From the NCBI GenBank assembly GCA_958496175.1, contig OY292275.1, forward strand, positions 45,151,701 to 45,215,700: DNA of 64,000 bases. The letters run 5' to 3'. Shown piece after piece: positions 1 to 12,036 of the stretch (the first letter of the stretch is position 1; every line of letters begins with the position of its first letter). The stretch is from Sisyra terminalis (Eukaryota; Arthropoda; Insecta; Neuroptera; Sisyridae). Made by a program: the position numbers and the translations under genes. The notes beneath the pieces were generated by a model. That model searched no databases. It saw nothing but the letters and a program-made list of their open reading frames with translations, and was not told the DNA's origin.

Positions 1-42
1 TAATTTGAATTGTGCTGCAATATTTTCTATTATTTCTACATT

Positions 43-121
43 CGCAAAGCACACTTTGAGCATTTTAAGCGCTCCGAAGCGTTATTTCTTCTATTATAGA
101 GCACTCAAAGCGAGCTTTGCG
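43..121. repeat. Imperfect inverted repeat (hairpin)
   Basis: A left arm beginning CGCAAAGCACACTTTGAGC (43-61) is matched in inverse by a right arm ending in GAGCTTTGCG (about 98-121). The spacer holds a second small inverted motif, GCGCTCCGAAGCG. It is more GC-rich than its surroundings. It could be a decayed foldback end or a stem-loop RNA; nothing in the sequence decides this. Confidence 0.5.
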
Positions 122-2919
122 TTTGCAGGATAAATTGTATGTTTTATGTTAAATTCTATTTGACCAAATGTGTATTAAATGACCTGATTTATATAAAAGA
201 CGATTTTTGTCAAAACGCATTTTTTTCTTCAGTATATAACACTAAAATGTATAGTTAATGTATTTTTTTTTGTTTTCCTTATCAAATGCGAAATTGGTAT
301 TTTATTGTGATTCAGCCAATGTGAATTTAAAACGTCACATATTTGAATCTCAATGTTGAGAAATTAAGTACAAATTGAGATATTTTCGTAGTGCTTTTTC
401 TAAAAAGAATTAAACTATTGATGAAATTGGTGTTTGTAGATCAAATTTATTGGAGGATGTTGGAAATAAAACGTTTCATGTCCAGTGTCTTCTTAGCTTC
501 TAATGTAACTATAATTAAAAGCAGTTAATTTTTAATGTATGAAATACATTTTATACATCTTTTTTATACCAATTTGTAAAAGCATTTTTTTTTTGAAAAC
601 TTTTTTAATATTAATTTTTTACTTTAAGCTCTTTTACTTTATCTTTTATTCAATACCAGTGACAGAAATCTTATCAGCTTCGCAAAGGAATATTACAGAT
701 TATTATTATGGAATATAAGATAGATTTTATTTATTTCTCTAAATGTGTTTTGTGAAGGATATTTTCAAGCCTTAAATATTGTATGTATGTGTAAATCATC
801 TTATTATATTGGATGTTGTGCATGTGTAATTCTTGTACATTTGTTTTGTATTACGGAGTTGAACAAGTTAAATAAATAAGTATAATCAGTACAAAAAATT
901 AATTAATTACACTAAGAAGTAGATAATTATTTCGTGGTATATTCGGTTTGTTGGTGCATGCTATTAGAACATTTAGCTGGGCCCATAATTGAGGCAAATA
1001 ATTAGTTTGGTGTTCCAATTACAATTAGATCTATTTCGTAGAATTAAAAACAGATAATCATTAACTGAAAACTAGAATCGAATATAGTTTTGACACCTAA
1101 GTTATTTTTACGTTAATTAGGAGAAACCTTGCATAAAACATTTTCTATTAATCTATAAATCAGATACACAAAAATTATATTTTTTCATGAATGTTTGAAT
1201 TAAGGAAAAAATTATTTGTGATAAGTATTATACAGAAGTACTAAAAGCTAATAATTGAGTTTATTAGATTAGAATTCATAATCGTTATTACCAAACTCAT
1301 GATCTTATGGACACTATTCACATTACATTCATATTAGTAAATCACAGGATGGAATTTATGTGTTCGCTACGTTCGAATTCAAGCCCTTAATTAATTAATT
1401 CGAATACTAAAAGCCAGATCCGATATAAGTATTTTTTAATTCTTCAACTACTTCCTCCTACTACTAATATTCAATAATAACCAACATTAAACTACTGTAA
1501 AACAACGAACAAACCGTTTCTCAATATATAATCCTTAGCTTTATACTTTTTACTATTTTTCCTCTATATAACTTATTTTTAAAACTACCGAAATTTAAAG
1601 CAAACAAAAGTTACTTTCACACTACCTTTTCAATAATATTTAACAATTTAAAATTGTCCCTTTTTGTCTTCGGATGCAAATTTTAAAAGATAAGAATAGA
1701 AAGAATGATTGAACTAAGTAAGTAATTAAATCGAGAGAATAAGTCTAGTTAATGACAAATGTTTATCTATATACCTCTAGTCCATGACATAGACAAATAA
1801 ATTAATCGAATGGTTAAGTCTAGTAAATGAACCGAATCTAAGTCGAATTATTTTTTATCGAATTTGAAAATTAAATTACCGTTTGAAGAGCGCCTAGAGT
1901 ACATTCCCTAGCTGCCCTACCCTATATTTGATTCTAGACTTTTATAATAAGTAATCAAATTATTGACGAAAACTGCAACTTTCATTTGATGACTACCCTC
2001 GTCTAAGGGTATTTTTAAAAATTGCTCTATCCCATTTTTCATTCTCTTCTTAATCTTAATGTCTAGATCCTATCTGATAATTCGCTATATTAACAAAAAC
2101 AGCATAATTTCAATTTATTATCCAGTTCTTGATAGTTTCAGTATTAGTTGCATAAACATCGACAGAAATATTTTAATGGATGTTTTCTAGGTTTCAATTT
2201 CAGGATACAAGGTAGCTGAATAAACGGTTATAAAACATAATTAATCTAAAATTTGGAACAACAATTGTGCGAATGGATATGAAGAAAAAAAACGATTTTT
2301 TTCAAATTTTCTCTGATTTCCTCAATAATACTCTTACTTAATAGATTTCGTTGTAAAAAGTATTTAAAGTTTGAATTGATTTGATAATAAATTTTAAGTC
2401 CTATAGAAAAGAATGATTATTAAAAAAATCAATGCGACATCGTGAAAAAAGCCATGGAACATTCTTTAAGTAAAGTTTTATTCGGGGATTGCAAGCGAAG
2501 TAAGCTATTGATTTGTATCGAAATCCGATCTAATAATTAAAATGCATTTCATAAAGTTCTGAATCATCAAAAAATGTAAGGTTTCCTAATTCCAATAACC
2601 GCATTTTACTATTACTTTAAATTTTGTAAATTTAGTTTTCTTTCGTGATTATATACGTTGAGTTAATTTTAAAATAATTAATTTATGTATATGCCAGTAT
2701 ATGCAATACTACAAATTCATAAATAGATGCCTTGCTTTTACGTTCTGTGAAATATCTTGGAAATGCATCAATTACGTTTGTGAGTTCTTGATGCATTAAT
2801 CTTTTTCAATTTCGATCCTCATTTATTGTAATTAGTCAATATTTGAAATGATTAAGATATTTTAAATTTCAAACTAGGTTGATCTATAAATAACAATACT
2901 AGATGTGTATATGAATTTT
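122..2919. other. AT-rich non-coding stretch
   Basis: No open frame with coding character, no splice-flanked exon and no repeat that I could recognise. Homopolymer A/T runs and short TTAATTAA-type palindromes occur (for example near 1388), as expected by chance at this base composition. Confidence 0.6.
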
Positions 2920-3468
2920 AGGTGAGGATGGTGAGAGTTCAGCAGCAGTGGATTTAAATAAACTATTGTAAGATATTATCGCATCCGTACATTTGATTGA
3001 ACCAAGGTTTCGCGGAGCGGCGGAATCGTAGATTGAATTTTCATTGTAGTGGGTACAAAGTTGTTAATTATGTAATAATTTTTATTCAGTGAACTATGAA
3101 GCGATATTAAAGCCATAAACGAACGAATGAGCGAATGGTGAAATCTTTGAAATATCCATGTGTATATGGATACCTATAGTGTGTATGAAATTTGAAATGT
3201 AGACTCTGTCATTTCCATTTCTCCAAGTAGACAAGCCGATGAAGTGCCAGTGAATGAATGTCGGTTGTTGTGGACACTTGGAAATATAATCTATGAATGT
3301 TTTCAAACGAACTAAATACAATTATTGTTTCAGTTTTCGTAGACCGCTATAGTCAAATTGAGGCCAGTACTAAAAATATTGTACAACGATACACAAATTT
3401 AAACTACGAATGTTACGTTTAGTTCGTCTTTGAATTTTCATAGAACAACATTGTTGTGGCACGTGAGT
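2920..3468 (+). promoter_or_regulatory. Candidate promoter-proximal region
   Basis: This stretch is less A/T-rich than its neighbours and contains a CpG-rich patch (TTTCGCGGAGCGGCGG, about 3008-3023). It lies directly upstream of an arthropod-type initiator. An antisense open frame of 75 codons (3094-3321) shows no recognisable domain and is treated as chance. The regulatory reading rests only on composition and position. Confidence 0.35.
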
Positions 3469-3475
3469 TCAGTTT
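3469..3475 (+). promoter_or_regulatory. Candidate initiator (Inr) TCAGTTT
   Basis: TCAGTTT matches the arthropod initiator consensus (TCAGTY), with the A at 3471 as the putative +1. An E-box-like CACGTG sits just upstream (3460-3465). No TATA box is visible at -30. Inr matches are common by chance; the support comes from the CpG-rich flank and the splice donor 190 bases downstream. Confidence 0.35.
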
Positions 3476-3660
3476 ATACTTTGCAACGCAGTGCGTTTTT
3501 TATCTTTTTAAATAAACAATTCAAATCTAACAACAATTAAGTCTTATATAAGTGTTTACTTAAGTGTATACAAGTGTAAGTGTGCAAGTGTGTTATCAAT
3601 TTAATCAGACATCGATCAATTAAATGCACCGGATTTTTATCGATCTTTTATTGATTTAAG
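3471..3660 (+). other. Candidate non-coding first exon (5' UTR)
   Basis: From the putative initiator the sequence runs through a GTGTAAGTGTG-rich, UTR-like stretch and ends ATTTAAG|GTAGGT, a good splice donor (GT at 3661-3662). The only nearby ATG (3624) opens a 12-codon-or-less frame that ends in TAA at the donor, so the exon would be non-coding. If real, it could be an upstream alternative promoter of the CAP-Gly gene on the same strand, 45 kb away, or belong to an unseen transcript. RNA evidence is needed to choose. Confidence 0.3.
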
Positions 3661-4588
3661 GTAGGTCTTCGATTTTTTTATACTTTCATTTGAGCCTAAG
3701 GGAATTATAGAAAGTTAAGCTTAATTTTTTCTGCGTTGATTGTAGCTTCTTAGTCTTAATTTCTTTCGGTGAAAAAAATTAAGTTCGTATTCATGAAGCA
3801 TTCATTAATTCAATTAGGTTGAACTAAAAGATATTTAATAGTCAGGGGAAATGACTAATAAAACTTTATTGTTTAGGTACGCTTCGAGTAGTTAGTCTTG
3901 ATTTTTTTTTAAATTAATATTCAAATAAAAATTAAAGTTGTTTGTCTGAAACATAGAAGTTCAGAGTGCAATAATGAGCAACTTTATGGTAATTACTTTT
4001 AGCTAGGAAGAATGTGAAACTTGATTCGTAAAATTTGTCGAATGTAAAAGATAAAAAAGGTCAAAAACTACAGAATTTTGAATCTAACTATCCGAATACA
4101 GAATGATACAGAACTCAGGAATCAAAATAAATCCAGAACCCGTAAGAACTCCCATGAATCCTGAAATCGTAACGAATCCCGAATTCATAAAGAAAACCAA
4201 TTTGAATGCATAACCCTATCCAAGTTATAACCCTTAAAAGAAGGAAGAAGTAAAGGTAAGAAATAAAAATTTAATCCGAACGTATCAAGTTAAAAGGTCC
4301 AATCTGAAAGTGTCCATGGCCAAATATTGCAAATCTACACAATCCTCATTTTCATAGTAATCGTTTATTGAATTACGTACATGAATGTACATGTAGTTGA
4401 GAACTTTAATGAATATATTACAATTGTTGCATAATATTATACTATTTGACACTTTTGACACAATCTTAAATGATTCCAGGATTTCTGAGGAAGAGAAGAT
4501 TTGTATTTGTAATATATTTACTTATTTTACAATTTAGCTTTTGATTAAATTTTCTGTTTGTCCTCTAAAAACATAGAAATACTGTAAA
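3661..4588. repeat. AT-rich stretch with a degenerate GAATCC-type minisatellite
   Basis: Mostly featureless. Between about 4080 and 4200 short units resembling GAATCCAGAA, GAATCCTGAA and GAATCCCGAA recur at irregular spacing, suggesting a decayed short-period tandem array. No coding signal. Confidence 0.3.
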
Positions 4589-4750
4589 CCTATTGGTGAT
4601 GGCCGCTACATTACTGGTAGGTACTAGGTTCCAATCTCGTAATGAGTAAATTTTCAATATTCCTTATTTTACAAATTCTTACTAACTCTAGCGTCGCTAA
4701 AGACCTCAGTTGTTATAAAGAGACGGAAAATAAAAAATATCAAAAAATAT
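4589..4750 (+). mobile_element. tRNA-derived SINE, copy 1 (decayed)
   Basis: It begins TATTGGTGATGGCCG, which matches the box A side of the better copies but with the A box interrupted. A box-B-like GGTTCCAATCTCG follows at 4627-4639, then the shared body (CTCTAGCGTCGCTAAAGACC) and tail (TTGTTATAAAGAGACGG). It is recognised by alignment to copies at 4933-5082, 5334-5505 and 32411-32582. It is non-coding and would have depended on a LINE for retrotransposition. Confidence 0.75.
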
Positions 4751-4932
4751 ACGTGAAAACGTAATTGTCACATTAAAGCTTATGATAAAAAAATTTATCA
4801 GACAAAAATGATAGATAAAAAATACCGTTTTGTTAATTTTCTGAACATATTCATATAGTATAACGCTCGTTGTTTCATCTATAAATGACTAAATATATTT
4901 ACCATTTACCTTTTTTAATGTTAATTACCAGA

Positions 4933-5082
4933 GTTTTATAGCTACCACGGTCTTTAGCGCCTCTAAGGTTAGTAAAAATCTATAAATCGAGATATATCGA
5001 AACTTTGTTGGATATAAAATTCGAACTTAACAACTACCAGTTTTGGAGCGGTCACCTTGCCCACTCGGCCACCAATAGTCCC
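4933..5082 (-). mobile_element. tRNA-derived SINE, copy 2
   Basis: Read on the minus strand it starts GGGACTATTGGTGGCCGAG, with a strong A box (GGTGGCCGAGTGG) like that of tRNA-Ser or tRNA-Leu. A B box in the form AAGTTCGAATTT follows. The body and tail match the other copies (TAGAGGCGCTAAAGACC; GCTATAAAAC). It lies 180 bp from copy 1 in inverse orientation. Confidence 0.8.
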
Positions 5083-5333
5083 TTTATCTTTATTTTATCC
5101 TATTCCAAAAAAAGAAAATATTAATTGAAACTACCTACTATATTTTGTCATTATCGAAAAGGTGACTTAAAAGTTTGGGAAGTTATTGTTGACGAGTCTT
5201 TAATTTCAATTCTTTATTAAATTACTGCTCTCCTATTCTAACTGCAGAAGAATTGAATAAACTTTAGTGTTCAAAGTTTTGATGATATTTTTTAATGTTG
5301 AATTTAAAAATGATCAAAACAATCTACTTAAAG

Positions 5334-5505
5334 AGCCTACTGGTAGCCGAGTGATTAAAGTGACTGCTCCAAAATTGGTAGGTGCTGGGTTCGATTCTCG
5401 AATTGAGCAAATTTTAAATATTTCTCTCTACGGTTTTTATTAATTCTAGAGTCGCTAAAAACCCTAGCTGTTATAAAACAGCAACAAATAACAATAACAA
5501 AAAAT
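5334..5505 (+). mobile_element. tRNA-derived SINE, copy 3 (best B box)
   Basis: The head reads CCTACTGGTAGCCGAGTGAT, with an intact B box GGGTTCGATTCTCG (5388-5401). The shared body is TCTAGAGTCGCTAAAAACC and the tail CTGTTATAAAACAGCAAC, followed by an AACAATAAC-type A-rich simple repeat, typical of a SINE 3' end. This is the most complete + strand copy and a suitable query for finding the family. Confidence 0.85.
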
Positions 5506-7368
5506 ATACTTAAAAAACTATAGTAAGTAGTCCAAAATTTTAATTTTATTGCCCTTCGTTTAATAAGATGAAGATTGTAAGCTATAAAAACAATATTGAA
5601 GGCAATATTTTAAAATTAAGTATCGATTTTATAAAAAAAAAATTGTAAATTTTTAACAGTACAAAGAGTGCTTTTATCAAATAAAACCATCGGTCTTTGT
5701 TATTCAAGGAATGACTTCTGACGCGCCTTATTGACAACTTACAGTGATTTAATAAGGGCACAATAAGCCACGAAAACGTTCATCGAATAATAACACACCG
5801 ACACAATTCTATCTGTTCTTAAAATAATATTTTTGCTTGTCTATTGTGATTTCAGAGTTATAAGATGGATTTATTGTGATAATGTAAGTTAATAGTTTTT
5901 CTTAGGTCTTACAAGGTACTACATTGTTGTTATACTTCTTGGATTATGAAAATCCGAAACTATGACAACCATCATCATTGTCTTATTTATTTATTTTCTT
6001 AAATTAAAACGTCTTTCCATCCCAATTTTGTAATAGTTTAAAAAAAAAGAAAAAATAATTATTTGGCTTCTCTTCAAAAATCTTATTCCTATTTCTTTTT
6101 TTCACCAAAATGAACAGTGATCAGATTAATTATAAAATTCAAACGTCTATTTTAAATAAGAAGGAAAAGTACAATAACAAATTATAGAAGAATTGTTAGT
6201 TCTATCAGATTTACAATAAAATACGTAATTTAAATTTATATTCTCATTGTTACTTAAGAGAATAAGAAAACATCACATATGTGTGTTCATTGTTCAATGT
6301 CAAAAGATTTCATAACTTGATTAATAGCACCAATTCAATTTTCGTTCATTTTCCTCCTTTGTATAATATTTTGTATTTATAATACCCATTATTACTTCTC
6401 ACATATTTTACGAATGGTTCTTCCGAAATTTAATGTTAGAAACATTTACAAACAGCCAAAAACAACTTTTACCCATATGATTGGTTTTTAAATAAACGTT
6501 AAGAAGGTCAATTCTAAACGCATTCAAATCGTGCGATAACAAAATTGAAAGTTGTTATTCAAATCGTTAAGAAATTAATGAAAATGAAAATGTTATACTG
6601 TAAAATATAAAATAAATAAAATCAGATTTGACCAATTGATTTTAACGGCTCAATTTTGAAAATAAAATCGCTGATATTTCAGTAGCACAGCCATTATTCA
6701 ACCGAAATGATGAAATATTTTCCACAAAATTTTATTTTTAATAATTTAAAAATAAAATAATATTTTTATGACGAAGTTTTAATGAACATGTATTTTACAA
6801 TATAGGATGTGGATGCAATCCGGTACACCTAATTTTATGCTATAAGCAGAGTTTCTGAAACTGTCAGACTAAGATCGAGAAAAGTTATTGCCAAAAGTTT
6901 GATATTTATCTATTTAAAATTTTCATTGATATTGTCTTAGTCTTTATAATTGAAAATAATTAATTGCTACATTGTTATAAAGTATTACATTTTTAAAGGG
7001 CAATTCTATTAAAATAAAGAAATTTTGTAGTAAAATTATTTTAGGGAATTAGAGTTGATAATTTGAAGAAAACCATGATCGTGACACAATCATTATGCGT
7101 AGAAAACTTGGAAATATAAAATAATTATATCCACCAATTTAACTGAGGCATAACAGTAAGCTTCTAAATCAAATCAACGTAAAGAACATAGAACTAGAAA
7201 TCGAGGCGCTACTTAAATATTTAAATACTGAGGAAGTATCATTACTATATCCGTATATTCAATAACAAAAAGAATATTTTGATTGGAAAATTAGAATTGA
7301 AAACGAATATATAGAAAATATTTAAGTTAGTTTAGTTATTTCTGAGAAAAGGTTCTATGATAGTTACC
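5506..7368. other. AT-rich non-coding stretch
   Basis: I see no open frame, RNA gene or repeat that can be supported here. Confidence 0.6.
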
Positions 7369-7850
7369 GACTAGAAAATCCCGCTCATGAAAGTTGCTCA
7401 CATAGAAATTTACTCACAGAGAAAATTCTTCACACAGAAATTAACGCAGAATGATATATCCTCACATAGAAATTAGCCCACAGGAAAAAAATAATTATAT
7501 TAATTATTATTATAAAAAATATCTTGTTTCCTGCAAAAGTTATAAATTTAAAAAAATAATAAGGGTCCATCACCCTTTTAGTGGCGTCAATATAAATCCA
7601 CATTTCAATTTCTACTTTGTCTTTAATTTAATTCGCGATTATTTTATTATTTTAATTTTGATGTCGTAAAATATCGTTATTCTAACAATACTATTACAAT
7701 TTTATTGATAACATAATAATAAACCAAATAATAAATAAAATAAATATTTTTTGCTGTGGGTTAATTTCCATGTGAGGATATCTTTGAGCGTTAATTTCTA
7801 TGAGAGTAAATTTCTATGTAGGCCACTTTCCAGTGAGCAATTTTCTAGTG
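7369..7850. mobile_element. Foldback element with 16-bp tandem repeats in its arms
   Basis: Two arms of about 110 bp in inverse orientation (about 7369-7490 and 7749-7850) flank about 260 bp of AT-rich spacer. The outer end reads ACTAGAAAAT on each arm. Inside the left arm five consecutive 16-bp units begin at 7399, 7415, 7431, 7447 and 7463 (first unit CACATAGAAATTTACT). The right arm, read in reverse, carries the same units with small length changes. Long inverted repeats built of short tandem units are the hallmark of FB/foldback elements. A 72-codon frame (7451-7669) starts inside the arm and shows no domain. No clear target-site duplication was seen. Confidence 0.8.
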
Positions 7851-10847
7851 GGCAAGTGCCTGGTCCTTCTGAAAGAAATATCAGATGTATATAAAAATGC
7901 AGAAGTTGGTATTGGGGAGAGTCCACGAAAAAAAAAAATTACGCAGAAAAAAGAAGCAAAGTTAACTAAATAGGTCATATTTTGAAAAAAAACTAGTTCC
8001 CAATATATGGCACAGAAAACAAAGAATAGTAACATTCAAGAACATAGTGAGAATAAAAATTGTAATCTTAGACCTATAAAAAGAAGAATATGACAAACTG
8101 ACCTACAGGGCCTCACCAGGGACCGACAAAAGAGAAGCATTGTAACAATGAAACATAAATTCTCGTTAAGCAGATAAGTGAAAACTAATTTCCAAATGAT
8201 ATACTGATTATTTCTTATTTTTTTCTTTACGCCTAACGTTTAGTATCATAATGTAATAAGACCATGAAATTTATTATATTCCTAGAAAAGTGTACGAAGG
8301 AGATACAGTAGCTACCATTAGCAGCAGAAAAGAATTGCGTTTTTTGTGACCAAGGTCAGTAATATTCTTTTCGGATCAAAAGTAATATTTTAATAAACTA
8401 TAAACTTAACTTGCATAGAAAAGGAGGGATATCTGATCATCGAGTTGGTTCCATTTGATTTTGCTTGTATTGCATTCGTATGAGTATGAATCAAAAATCA
8501 TTGTTTTAAACTTTCAATTTTGTACAAAAAGGTTAATAGAAATTGGAATAAGGAAGTTAGTCTCGGTATACTTATTCCAATTTTTAATTTCAAAACCCTT
8601 AAACTTTACTTTGTAAGATTAAAACTTATTAATTTTGAAGGCAAAAGTACCTACATAAGAACAACCTTTTATGTTATTGAATAAAATTTTGAGTTTAGTC
8701 ATGGAAAAATTTCAAAAGTTATCAAATTAATTTCATTATACAAAACAGTCCTAATAATTTTTTTCCATTGAAGAATAATAACTTTTGAAGTGATTTAAAA
8801 TATTTTTGATAACTGAAGTGGAATAATAAGCTTAGCTTTGAAATTTAAAATATAAACCTATATTAATTTTTTACAGTAGAGAAACATTAATATAATTATA
8901 ATGCACTAAAAAGAAGCAGGTATTTTTGTCATCTTTTTTTTTTTAAATTTTAGAGTAGAAATAATTTAATTTCACATATTAAACACTGGATCAAAATATT
9001 TGTTATATTCTTTTTATGATTCACTTTTGGAATTTGGTAAGAAACATGATTCTTCAAAAAATTGTTTCAATTTTTTTAAACATTTCATCTTTTTTTTTTA
9101 TCCACATCCAAGGTTCTTCCTCTTACTTCAAGACCGAAGATTTGATTAAGTAATTCAATCCGAAACACTAAAAAATTGGAATTGAATGACTGGTATGAGT
9201 TCATCAGTATAAGATTACAAAATACTTTCAATATTCTTTTTGGTGACCGGCTTTGAAAGATTAAAAAAAATGGATGTTTAAAATGTAATCTATTTTAATT
9301 ACTTAAGGAATAATGCCACTTTATATGAGTAATTATTTAATTAAAACAAAATCTCACTTAAATTGTAATTATATGGCATCATTTAATCTGTTGATTGTTC
9401 AATCGGTTTGTAGTTGGCACGAAAAAATAATTCAAATAAATTCTCATAAGCCATAAAAAATTGAGTAGGTTTTTACAGCTTTGGAATAAAATTTCTTTTT
9501 TATTGAACCAAACAATAAATTTTCCGTTAACTAGCTCAAATAAACCAATTTCAAGTTTGGGATTTTCAAGCATATACTTAAATCATTAAATTGGTTTTGA
9601 GTGGAAAGTCTGGTTTACATTTCTATTATATTTTCTCTTGATTCTTCTCTTCCAAAATTAACGTTTTCTAACCAAATAAAGGCAAGCTATCGTAAAACCA
9701 TCTTCCAAGTACTTTCTTGTAACTTGCCTTGACTATGATATGTTGATTTGATGTATTCAAGTTAACCCACATATGAGTTTTCTATGCCAATGTTAGTTGC
9801 TGGTAACTAGTTTTTTTTTATTTCGTTTTATGGTGTGTTTTACGATTGATTATACTTTTTATACAACAAGAAAATATAAATATTCTTTTTTACTCAATTA
9901 ATTTAAGAAGAAAATATGATGACGTCTTATTTTATATGAGACACGAAAAAAAAATGTAATGATCACATAAACATGTGTTTTTAATGTAATCTTTTTTTGT
10001 ACAGATAAAAATAGGCGAAATTATATGCAAACAATTTAAATATAAGAAATCATTAAAAAATTTTATCAGACCATACAATTAGTAAGTAAGATTCATAGTA
10101 CCATATTTGTAATCAAAGATTTATCGGCTACCTTAAGCGAAATATAAACAATAAAATAACTCCACATTATTTCTTGTTTTCTTTTATTTGTTAATCCAAT
10201 CTTTTAATTAAACATTAAGTTTCCAGGATATTTTAGGTGCAACTTTAAATCGTTTGGAGCTATTTAGTAATTTCAAATTTGATGGTGGTTGACTTTGAAA
10301 ATAAATTTAAAAAAACTTTTTATTCACATTGGACGTAGGACATATGGACTCAAAAGTAACTCAGCTAAAATATAAATGATCTTCATAAAAAATAAGTTTT
10401 TCACATAAGATCTGATGAATCACTAGATTTAGCCATTAAGCTAACAAGGCTGACTACGTGAAGATTAAAAATTAGGAGCTATTAGGGTTATTTGTTGTGC
10501 AAATGTTTCTACATCCTTTTCTATTTTCTATTTTCTATCATTTATCTTTTCTAGATTTACTTCTTCAATTTTATGGTAGCTTAGTCACTAGCAGAGATCC
10601 CAAAGCCAAAACTAGCAAAAAACTAAGCTTTCTATGAAACGGGTTTTAGTAACGTATACAAATATAATACATTACCATGTAGTACAAAATTGGAAATAGT
10701 TTGCGTTATACTATAATAATTTGAAAATATCGTTTAAACGATACATCGATGGTTTTAGATTCAAGATATTGATGGCAAACATCGATGTTTTTGGCAGAAA
10801 AAAAACAATGTTTCAAAAAGTATCATTTGCATCCTTAATAGCGCAAC
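7851..10847. other. AT-rich non-coding stretch
   Basis: No recognisable gene. A minus-strand frame of 64 codons (9379-9573) and one of 73 codons (7814-8035, overlapping the foldback arm) have no domain and an amino-acid make-up expected from AT-rich DNA. Confidence 0.55.
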
Positions 10848-10876
10848 GTTTTAATGACTATTTTGTCTTCATCAGG
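10848..10876 (-). other. Decayed CTGATGA / hairpin motif (hammerhead-like)
   Basis: On the minus strand CTGATGA (complement of 10869-10875) is followed by AGAC-AAAATA-GTC, a possible 3-bp stem, then TAAAACGTTGCGC where an intact core would have GAAAC. The order matches the better copies at 29.3, 43.8 and 57.4 kb, but the GAAA strand is mutated. Probably a decayed relic. Confidence 0.3.
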
Positions 10877-11810
10877 TGCAAAAAATTGCAATAATTGAGT
10901 CTTCTTGAAATCATATTCTAGTTATCCATCTAGGGAACTTATTGCAGTTGAGAGTTTCAATTTTGTTACACTTTTTTAGTTCTCAAAAATATTTACCATT
11001 TAGTTTCAAAAATCTAGTTTGTCTAGCATTGTTTGTTATTATAAAATAATCGAATTTAAGTAGTTTTCTGTGTCCAAAAGATCATTTTGAATAAAGCCAC
11101 AAAAATTATCTGATTTGTGATGATGCACGGATTCTTCACGTGGATGACGTAATTACTGTATTTATTTATATGAGCATCTTTTCGGCAAAATTCGACATTA
11201 CTTATCGTTGATCTTTCAACTGTCATAAAATTAATATATTTTGTCAATTTTGGCCCTTGGAATGCTACAATATGTGAGTTCAAAGAAAGCATAAAGAAGC
11301 AGAAATATAAAATTTTTAAGTAAAAAAACATAATTATTTAGAAATCTAGGAATAATCGATCAAAGTTTGGTAAACGATCAATCAATTGATCGCAATCGAT
11401 AGATTGTGCATTGTTGATAAACGAGTATAAGAATGTATAGAATCTTTGACAAAGACTTGTGTTGAGTTTTTCCGTAATTGGTTTCTATGTAATATAAAAT
11501 GAAGATTTACTAGAGTCGCTAGATGAGTAAAGGAGGTAATTTTATGTTTAAAATATCTAAGCAATTCTACAAATTTAAAAAAAAATCAATAAGTATATGA
11601 TGATGGTCTTGTATTGCTATAGTCATTCATTCATAATAAATACTGAGCTCTATTTTGAGCATACATATTAGCTTACAATCACGAGTTTATACTACTTAAA
11701 TAATAAATACTGTGCATTTTTTAACATTCATTCATTTACTATGTATTCTTCTTTGTATTCATGTATATTAGGTATGTAAATACCCAAAAGTTCATGAATA
11801 GCATATGTAA

Positions 11811-12036
11811 AATAAATATATATTTGACAAAAACCCTAACTACTTAAAATATGTTAAGGGTCAAAAAAAGAGTCAAATTCATAGGGAGCAAAAAATTTAT
11901 GTTTACCACTCACCATTTATGATTATTGTGGTAAGCATACATTTTTTGGTCCTATATGAATTTGGCTCATTTTTTGAGCATGGATCCTTAATATATCTTA
12001 AGGAACTAGGGTTTTTCGTTCAATAAATATATATAT
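11811..12036. mobile_element. Hairpin-type MITE / foldback element, 226 bp
   Basis: The left arm (11811-11909) and right arm (11928-12036) are near-complete inverse copies, starting AATAAATATATAT on the left and complementary on the right, around an 18-base loop. Shared internal words include AAACCCTA, CAAATTCATA and CAAAAAAT. The element is almost entirely palindromic with no coding capacity. Antisense frames over the region (11998-12237) are shadows of the arms and AT-rich flank. The superfamily cannot be assigned from the ends. Confidence 0.8.

Noticed and set aside
4589..5505. Functional tRNA genes
   Set aside because: A and B boxes exist, but no cloverleaf with acceptor stem and anticodon arm can be formed. 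The shared body and tail show SINEs.
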